Shown: positions 1 to 64,000 of the stretch, piece after piece | Position numbering within the stretch: the stretch's first letter is position 1 | Layout of the letters: each line of letters opens with the position of its first letter | Assembly: GCA_963921795.1 (NCBI GenBank) | Contig: OY997649.1 | Coordinates: 32,936,873 to 33,000,872 of the forward strand | Source: Nannobrachium achirus | Lineage: Eukaryota; Chordata; Actinopteri; Myctophiformes; Myctophidae | Reading direction: 5' to 3' | Length of the DNA: 64,000 nucleotides | Program-made: the position numbers and the translations under genes | The notes under the pieces: generated by a model | Database searches by the model: none | The model's input: the letters and a program-made list of their open reading frames with translations, nothing else | Told to the model about the DNA's origin: nothing

Positions 1-132
1 ACATCTGTGTAACAAAGAATGTTTACAATACTATAACATGTGGAACATCGTAAGAACAAAGTTCTTAACTGTATTGCAATTTTCTCTTGAAAGCTATTGT
101 GAAATTCAGAAACTGATTTGTATCCCTTTCAG

Positions 133-286
133 AACCGTATGGAGGAGAGCAAGGCTCTGTTTAAGACTATCATCACTTACCCGTGGTTTAAAAGCTCCTC
201 TGTCATCCTCTTTCTCAACAAGACTGACGTAATTGAGGAGAAGATCATGTACTCTCACATAGCCGACTACTTCCCAGAATTCACAG
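133..286 (+). CDS. gna14: G-protein alpha subunit (Gq class), penultimate coding exon, probably gna14
   Basis: This 154-nt exon is bounded by a pyrimidine-rich acceptor ending in ttcag and by a gt donor after 286. It encodes the alpha-3 to beta-5/alpha-4 part of a heterotrimeric G alpha subunit of the Gq class, which couples receptors to phospholipase C-beta at the plasma membrane. It opens with [10 protein letters not shown] and carries the guanine-specificity NKxD motif as NKTD in FLNKTD. It ends in YFPEFTG, with the last glycine codon split across the intron. A 154-nt exon in this position matches the conserved Gq-family gene structure. The upstream exons (P-loop, switches) lie left of the window. 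gnaq and gna11 are alternatives; the C-terminus in the next exon and the vps13a neighbour favour gna14. Confidence 0.9.
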
Positions 287-1085
287 GTTTGTTTGTGTGA
301 ATTAGGGGACTGTACGATGGTGTCGTTTGCAAAACATAACTACTGGAGTGTGTGACTTATGGTGGAGCCAAATGTTTACCTAAACAGGTACAAGAAGGTG
401 TGTTTGTGAGCATCCAGTGTGTGGCAATTAACTCATACTTGCTAATGGGCAACTTATTTATACATAAAAGATAATGTACAATGGGGGTTACATTTATTAT
501 TGTAGTAACATGTTACTGCACATATATCTTGTGCTATTTCTACATAAATAGTGAACATTTTCCAGGGTATTGTATTTTGTTCCGTAGTAAAATATCAGAC
601 ACATGTTAGGTTAGCTTTCATGCTGTTGTCTGCACACTGACTGGAAAGATGTTTGGCATGAGGTCATCGCTGTCAAGTGGAAACCTTGTAACATCATATT
701 TTAACTTTTATTTTCTTCATAAATGCATGCCCTCCGTCATAGCTGGACAATGTTAAGTGAAGATTGAGTAATCTACAAGCTTACAACAGATCATATATGT
801 TGAACGATTTTTGCCTATATTCGAATGCCGACAAGGGATACCAGGTTGAAAGTGCTCAAGTCTGTCTTTGGGATTTATAAATATTTAACTAATGAATAGT
901 AGTAACAAGAACTTGTGTGACTAAATGACTACAACTGAACATTCTTTTCCATTTCCTGAAAAGTAACAGCTTTGGACTGTGTACAAGGTTTCTCCCTGAC
1001 AGAAACAATATCGAATCTGCTGAGGACAGCTGTGATAGAATGAGTCCAGCAGTGACAGTTTGATTTGCCCGCCCTGATTTTTCAG
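287..1085 (+). other. last intron of gna14
   Basis: A 799-bp AT-rich intron between the two gna14 coding exons. It has no recognisable repeat, RNA gene or long open frame. The donor is gtttgt and the acceptor is preceded by a pyrimidine-rich stretch. Confidence 0.8.
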
Positions 1086-1276
1086 GTCCGCAGAAGGATG
1101 CTAAAGCAGCGCAAGAGTTCATCCTGAAGATGTACCAGGAACAAAACCCAGACAAGGATAGGAAATGCTACCCCCACTTCACCTGCGCCACGGACACAGA
1201 GAACATCCGCTTTGTCTTTGTAGCAGTCAAAGACACCATCCTGCAGCATAATCTGAAAGAGTTCAACCTGGTGTAA
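1086..1276 (+). CDS. gna14: G-protein alpha subunit (Gq class), last coding exon, probably gna14
   Basis: This terminal exon starts after a ttcag acceptor at 1085 and completes the split glycine codon ([12 protein letters not shown]). It reads to a TAA stop at 1274-1276. It contains the guanine-contacting TCATD motif and alpha-5 helix. It ends EFNLV, the receptor-contacting tail. From memory, mammalian Gq and G11 end in EYNLV and G-alpha-14 in EFNLV, so this tail is the main reason for choosing gna14. The segment [10 protein letters not shown] differs from typical Gq sequence but keeps spacing. Both visible exons are intact. The gene converges on vps13a, the same order as in human. Confidence 0.9.
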
Positions 1277-1409
1277 AGAGGAACAAGTGACAGACATGAA
1301 AGGAGCTAAGAAGAGAGGTGTGGAATTAGGTGAGGTGAAGGAGCATCAGGAAGCACCAGCAATGGGGAGAATAGAAAGGCTCACTTTCTCTTTCTATGAT
1401 GATTTAAAC

Positions 1410-1844
1410 CAGGGGTTTTCAACGTTTTCAGGTCAAGGACCCCTTAGTAGAGCGAGAGATGAAGCAGGGACGCCCACAACCTGTACATAGATTCCATATC
1501 TAATCGTTTGACAGCACAATCATCAGTGTATTTTGGATTCATGTCAGTTTGTGTTTTCAGATATTTAACCACTGTCTGTACTTAATAAACTTGACCTTTC
1601 ACTCTGTACTTCTGTCTGCTCCAAACACCAAACCTCTTTGCCGAAAATAGCCGATCTACAAGCTCACAACACCTCACGCTGCGAGGCATTGTGAGCTTGT
1701 AGATCTGCTATTTTTGGCTAAAGTTCTCAGAATTCGGACGCTAGGGTTCAAGTGGTCAATATAAAAAAGGAGGGAAAAAGTTTCTATCACTCAACGATTT
1801 GGAGGACCCCCTAGGGGTCCCGGACCCCCTGTTGAAGACCCCTG
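1410..1844 (+). mobile_element. hAT MITE, family A (CAGGGG...CCCCTG), in gna14 3' UTR
   Basis: Terminal repeats CAGGGGTTTTCAAC and GTTGAAGACCCCTG. The 8-bp flanks are atttaaac and gtttaaac (7 of 8 match). The centre (1640-1720) is a long hairpin with the recurrent CTACAAGCTCACAA arm. Near-identical sequence recurs at 4049-4495 and in fragments at 17841, 42470, 50279 and 56297. Confidence 0.85.
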
Positions 1845-2379
1845 GTTTAAACATAAGAATGATTTCAAGTCCTTTCTTAGTGTGTTCTTTAACAAGCAGA
1901 CCAAAACTATTGATTCTCTGTACAGGTTGCTTTGTTTGATAGAAGTCCCTAGATCTGGTCTGTATGTTCTTTGAACTTAACTGTGTCATGACAAACATAT
2001 AGTGAGAAGGAATCGTTTCATATACTACTCTAAGACAATGTTATTTATGTCAATGATGCACCTTCCAGTTTACATAACTTATTTACTGTATCATATAACT
2101 ATGGTGTGTTACTATTTTATCTATATTTTTTTATGACATTTGAGAATTGGTAGTTTTCTTATTTTTTTTTCTTTTCATATTTGATTATGTGTAGAAAATG
2201 TATCCAAGCCATGTGTACGAATAACCGAAGACAAAATTATTTTTAACTCATTATTTTAGCTGTAAATAGAAAATCGTACCGTTTTGCTATTGAAAAAGCT
2301 CTAGTTGCTTCCTAACGTTGGGGGTTCATTTCCCCCCTGTTTGAATTGTCTATGCTGTATTAAATGTATATTAGATTTC

Positions 2380-2385
2380 AATAAA
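2380..2385 (+). terminator. gna14: candidate gna14 polyadenylation signal (AATAAA)
   Basis: Canonical AATAAA about 1.1 kb after the gna14 stop, followed by a T/G-rich stretch (ttttagttgtttg). It is positioned to end the transcript just before the vps13a 3' end coming from the other strand. Confidence 0.5.
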
Positions 2386-2507
2386 TTTTAGTTGTTTGAA
2401 AAATCTGTTTTCATTTGTAAAAACACAAAGGGCAAAACATAGTAGGCTACATACAGTACATACATTGTAGCTAAACAAAGATACGATAAAACATGTATAG
2501 TATAACT

Positions 2508-2513
2508 TTTATT
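2508..2513 (-). terminator. vps13a: candidate vps13a polyadenylation signal (AATAAA)
   Basis: AATAAA on the minus strand about 1.15 kb after the vps13a stop. It is the only canonical signal I found between the stop and the gna14 end. If used, the two convergent transcripts stop within roughly 130 bp of each other. Confidence 0.45.
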
Positions 2514-3538
2514 TCTTTTCTAAAAATGGCACGAGATTATGTTAATTCACAGAAAAATAAATTGTTGACAAAGGCAACAGTAATATTTAGTTACATTAAT
2601 TGCAGCGAACCCAACACCAAAGCAAACCTTTAAAATAAGTTAGAGAACACATGATGGTAATAACAGTTGTTGTCATAGCTGGCATTGCATACCAGTGGTA
2701 TAAAAACATAAAAATCACCAAGTTACAATTTCATAGACTACATTGTGAGGCTGTATACTGAATCTATATACACACACACATGGGATTATTTGAGATCAAT
2801 ACACAGATTGATAAGCATTGTATATGGACTGTATAAAAATAGCATGCATCTCTAAATCTCACACTAATCATATTTTGCAGAAACATAGAAAAACAGCAAA
2901 GGTTTGATGAAAATGTTGACATCTTACACTACATGTGTTATGAATTTATACTCTCCCTCATTGGTGAACAAGACATTTCCCTTTTAAATAAACTAAGAAA
3001 ATAAACAGTGAACATTAACGTCATTAAAGGCATTAACACAGTGTTAAAATATAAATTAGATTTGGCCTTGTTGCACTGTTCAATGTACCTTTTCAAACAT
3101 ACTGTATTTGTAATGGTACGTGAATGCAATGAGATGGAGAGAGTAGCTTCTACAGTACATTAGAGTTAAATATAACCTGAAATATTCAAAACTTTATATT
3201 TGTTTCTAGAATAGCAGGTTTAACAGCAATCAGAAGATCATGTTAGTTTGAATTTGTGGCAAATAAAGAAACAAGCTTCAATGTAAATGAAAGTTCAAAG
3301 TTGACAAGAGTTGCTCCCTTAGACTGTATGGAGTACTGTTGTGTATACTCCTTTATAGCACTCATAGGCATGCACACACATGCAAATGCACTAACACACA
3401 CACTCGGACACGCACTCACGCACTCACTCTTTTGCACGCAGTCTTTAACAGTCAGAATATAGTGTCAACCACTGGTCATTACAGGTAATGCAGATAAACA
3501 AAACTGCCATGCAGCAAAGAAAAAAGGCACTGGCACAC

Positions 3539-3541
<3 letters not shown>

Positions 3542-3596
<55 letters not shown>
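3542..3596. repeat. (GT)n microsatellite in vps13a 3' UTR
   Basis: About 27 GT units on the plus strand, read as CA in vps13a sense, followed by a CGCGCACGCG patch. Confidence 0.95.
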
Positions 3597-3597
<1 letters not shown>

Positions 3598-3661
3598 ACG
3601 CGCGCACGCGAGCCCGAGTGTGTGGTCTTTAATTTTTTTTGGTTGGTTAGTTGCTCATCGG

Positions 3662-60960
<57,299 letters not shown>

Positions 60961-61527
60961 CTGAGGTAAAGGAAGCATTTGTTTAGGGTATTTTCACATA
61001 TTGCTTCAAAGTAAATAGATTAGTGCCGTTTTACCTGGAGCCTAGACACGCAGTCTTGTCAAAAGCAGCAATGTCTTTTGTTCATTGTATACTGATTACT
61101 GAATTAGGTCAACAGTCAGGCCGTCTGACTCATCAATTATTAAGTCATTCGTTAAGTACAAATCCCTATTATAAGCCACCAGATACCTTGGAGTGTGTGT
61201 TCACAAACATAAAAATAGAAAGCAAAACTAAAACGGTGTATGTGACAACAAGCACGACATTACTCTCTGTTCAAATGACCTTTGGTGAACTGCTACAGTA
61301 TGACTCACTCCACATCAAGAGTCTGGCTGGATATAACAGTAGAATATAAGATTTCAAATGCAGAGCTAAGATGACAGAGAATTGATTGTGCATTCAACCA
61401 AACGGCTACTTGTAGCTTAATATACACATACACAAACTATTACTGTATGCACGGTCAAACAAACCCACAAACCGAAACAGGGAAAAGGACAGGGAATTTT
61501 AACAAGTTTTAACAAGTAGGTGTTGTT

Positions 61528-62098
61528 TGATTGATTGATTGAAGAATTTATTAGAAGTTTGCAATAGAAAAAAGTACAGTTTCATGACAGTACAAATCAC
61601 TGGTACAAGGTCAACTAAAAGGAGATCCTAGAAAGCCGAGGCTTGTTTCCACAGGAACCACACTTTAAGTATCTCATATAACATTGAAAGACAGACGGAT
61701 AGAACATAGTACTTTATCTAGGATAATATCAGTTTCAAAAGCATAACATCAAATACAAAGGCAGAAAAAATAAAAAATAAAAAAAGGGGGGGGGGGCATG
61801 GGGGCTTAGTCTATTTACAAGTCACGGGTAGCAGCTGTCTGAAGGTGACTTTTCATACCAATTTTGAAGGAGGCTAGGGATTTGCTCTCCTTTAGGGCTT
61901 GAGGAAGGGCGTTCCACATGTTGATGGTGTAGCAGGAGAACGAGTTAGAGCCTTGTTTAGTGTTAAATCTACGTTGATGATGATTAGTGGAGCTGCCTCT
62001 GGTGTTGTGGTCGTGAACATCCTTGACCTTTAAGAAGTAGTTTGTCAGGTACATGGGAATCTTGGAGGTGTAGTGTATCTTGTACACCAGGCCCCCTT
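61528..62098 (-). mobile_element. LINE 3' end: ORF2 C-terminus, 3' UTR and CAAT-repeat tail
   Basis: The minus-strand frame 61815-62098 encodes HDHNTRGSSTNHH, SFSCYTINMWNALPQALKES and SLASFKIGMKSHL, the usual C-terminal end of a non-LTR retrotransposon reverse transcriptase protein. It is followed by a 287-bp UTR ending AATAAATTCTTCAATCAATC. A tetranucleotide tail instead of poly-A fits L2/Rex1-like LINEs. It is 5'-truncated near 62098, where the upstream frame hits a stop. Confidence 0.75.
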
Positions 62099-62960
62099 GT
62101 TACCATTCCACTGAACTAGGAATGCCTATCCTTGGGTCAAGACTTTCACATTTTATTGAGTCTGCATTTAGCTTTCGAATCTATATAAAAGTTAGACTAG
62201 TTTTATTGAATTAGCCTGACTAGCTTTCGCATCTATATGAAATCAAGTCAGACTAGTTTTATTAAATTAGTGTAAAATTAGTTTTAAGTAAAGACTTTAA
62301 GACCACTAAAGGAGCGAGCTGACTTATGTGGGTGCAATTATCGCTATTACACGGTAATATGTGTAATATCATACTCAATAAAATACACCTATGATAGTCT
62401 TGGATTTTCTTCATTGCATTGCAGTACATCTGAACTTGTAATTAATAGTGCAGCCATAACATCATAATTATGTACAGTTGGGTTGACAGAGTCACGGTAG
62501 AACTACCTGTCATTACACAGGTTTAGATAAATTGAATGGGTGACAAAAGATTGCCACAACCAAGAAGGAGCGTGGTTCGTTCTGTACTGCATTCTCGGAA
62601 ATGTTCAGAATAACTACGCTTACTTGGATTTGTAATATTCTTAGATAAGGAAACATATTGTATAGTTAACCAATGGGTCGCTCTGTAAAAGAGGTTAAGC
62701 ATTCCTAACCGTGGCTGTCAGAAAGGGTGTGACTATAGAGTCTCTGACTGCTTTGTTTATCTTTCTAAACCGCAATTATGAATGCCCTAAATGCACTGGC
62801 CAATAACAGTCTTGCCCCAAAGCGGCCACTAGCAATACGATACTGTTAAAGTTCGCTAAAGATATCTCATGGATTCAGTCATGCAGCAACAGGAAAACAA
62901 GTGCACTTCTTGTTTCTGACACATACTGGCCACACTGACAGCTGCATGATGACACTCACA

Positions 62961-63002
62961 TGCCTGCTACCATGCCTGCTACCATGCCTGCTACCATGCC
63001 TA
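62961..63002. repeat. 12-bp tandem repeat next to the LINE start
   Basis: TGCCTGCTACCA is repeated three times plus a partial unit, immediately left of the LINE coding frame. It may be part of the junction created when the truncated LINE inserted. Confidence 0.6.
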
Positions 63003-63008
63003 GCAACT

Positions 63009-64000
63009 GTCGTTGCTAGAAGCCTGAAGAACTACTCCAGTGAGGCTTTTAATCTCAAACTAGCGGGTGTAGACTTTTCCCCAGAGCTGCAGTGTACAGA
63101 TGTCGAGGAAGCATGGTGCGGTTTTAAAACCAAATTGACCGATGCTCTAGACGACGTGGCCCCCTTGAATACCACCAGGGTTAAAGCCCGCCAAGAGCCA
63201 TGGTATAACTCAGATATTGCAGAATCAGCTAGACTCAGAGACAAAAAATACGATGAAAAACGAAAGTGCTGCAAAAAGCTCAAGAAAAAATTCAACCATG
63301 ACCTCAAAAAACACATTGAGCATCTTACTGCTCAATGCAAGAGACTTAGAAACCAGACAACCGCCCTAGTTAGATCCGCCAAAAAAAACTACATCGACGA
63401 CAAAATCGATGAATACAAAAACAACCCACGAGACCTATGGAAGTTGCTTAACAACCAATTAGGCTTAAAATCAAAAACCATATGCCACAACATAAACATC
63501 AAAACGGACGCCGCTCTCATTTCTGACAAAGGTGAAGTGGCTACCCATTTTAACAAAACCTTTACCACCACAGCCCGTTCACTGGTCAAAAGACTGGTCG
63601 CCCCATCTGGGCGGTATGGTGAAGAATTTGTTAATACATTCTACAAAAAACTGGGCGTCAGTAAAGACAGCTTTAAACTTTCCACAGTGACAACTGATGA
63701 AGTGTTTAAAAAATTGAGCGCCCTACCTCAACACAAGGCCACTGGCCTTGATAAAATCCCAGCTAGATTTCTCAGAGATTCAGCCGCCACCATTGCTCCA
63801 ATCATTACCCACATAATTAACCTTTCCATCGAACAGGGTCATGTCCCCCAGGACTTCAAACTAGCAAAAGTAACCCCCCTGCATAAAAAAGGTAGCAAAC
63901 TAGACCCTGGAAACTACCGCCCCGTTTCCATTCTTAGCTCCATATCCAAAGTCATGGAGAAAATAGTCTACGAACAGATTGCAAGATATCTCGATGAGAA
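63009..64000 (+). mobile_element. 5'-truncated LINE ORF2, reverse transcriptase open to the window edge
   Basis: A frame of over 325 codons with no stop runs off the window. It begins after the endonuclease domain (SLKNYSSEAFNLKLAG), passes a lysine-rich linker (KKLKKKFNHDLKKHIEHL), and enters the reverse transcriptase fingers with LPQHKATGLDKIPARFLR, KVTPLHKKGSKLDPGNYRPV and SILSSISKVMEKIVYEQI. The YADD catalytic box would lie beyond the window. The frame is intact, so this copy is young or the gene is conserved. It faces opposite to vps13a in intron 2. Clade within the Jockey/L2/Rex1-like LINEs not resolved. Confidence 0.85.

Larger units (their letters stand above)
1277..2400 (+). other. 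gna14: gna14 3' untranslated region (predicted)
   Basis: Non-coding sequence from the TAA stop to the first well-placed AATAAA on this strand after the transposon (2380-2385). A hAT-type MITE occupies 1410-1844, so roughly 40% of this predicted UTR is transposon. That element carries its own AATAAA near 1580 that could serve as an earlier site. The extent is inferred from the signal only. Confidence 0.5.
2508..3661 (-). other. vps13a: vps13a 3' untranslated region (predicted)
   Basis: From the TGA at 3662-3664 to the AATAAA at 2508-2513. Read in sense it begins with a run of about 27 CA repeats (3542-3596) 65 nt after the stop. A second, looser CACA/CACT-rich patch lies near 3370-3425. The rest is AT-rich without further structure. 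Confidence 0.5.
60961..63008 (-). other. vps13a intron 2 (left part)
   Basis: Upstream of coding exon 3. It contains the inverted LINE 3' end at 61528-62098 and otherwise AT-rich sequence. Neither the start exon nor coding exon 2 of vps13a was recognisable here on the minus strand. Confidence 0.6.

Noticed and set aside
60961-64000. Search for vps13a coding exons 1-2 and promoter
   Set aside because: No MVFESVV-like or LGIWGG-like segment recognised on the minus strand; they must lie beyond the window.

Overview
The window is vertebrate nuclear DNA, almost certainly from a ray-finned (teleost) fish. Short exons with GT-AG splice sites sit in AT-rich introns. The introns are loaded with long CA/TG microsatellites, hAT- and TTAA-type miniature transposons, tRNA-derived SINEs and LINE fragments. 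The species cannot be fixed from the sequence.

Only two host genes are recognisable, arranged tail to tail. At the left edge (133-1276, + strand) are the last two coding exons of a Gq-class G-protein alpha subunit, best matched to gna14. Nearly all the rest (3662-60960, - strand) is vps13a (chorein), the bridge-like lipid-transfer protein. I could place 76 consecutive coding exons, about 3,256 codons, with reading phases that agree from exon to exon. Only the first two coding exons (about 34 residues) are missing; they must lie right of the window, beyond intron 2. The gna14/vps13a convergent order is the same as in human 9q21, which supports both names.

Layout by region. 1-2400: end of gna14 and its 3' UTR, interrupted by a hAT MITE. 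2508-3661: vps13a 3' UTR with a CA microsatellite. 3662-6863: C-terminal PH-like exons. 6864-11415: a 4.6 kb intron full of MITEs. 11416-20651: ATG2_C-like and APT1-like region. 22478-29104: the VAB (SHR-BD) adaptor-binding region. 30536-46199: middle repeats, split by a 6.4 kb intron (35281-41713). That intron carries an intronless, still-open klhdc3-like retrocopy and a hAT element inserted at its 3' end. 47076-60960: the N-terminal half, including a VAP-binding FFAT-like motif and the chorein_N region. 60961-64000: intron 2, holding a LINE 3' end (- strand) and the start of a second LINE reverse transcriptase frame (+ strand) that runs off the window.

The most unusual signals are in the non-coding part. 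A roughly 30-nt-armed hairpin (arms reading like GCAGATCTACAAGCTCACAA) recurs at 15 or more places inside several otherwise different transposon families. Sense-strand UG tracts sit within a few dozen nucleotides of six vps13a splice sites, while CA tracts do not. A hAT terminus provides the stop codon of the klhdc3 retrocopy. No bacterial, viral, CRISPR or RNA-gene system was found.
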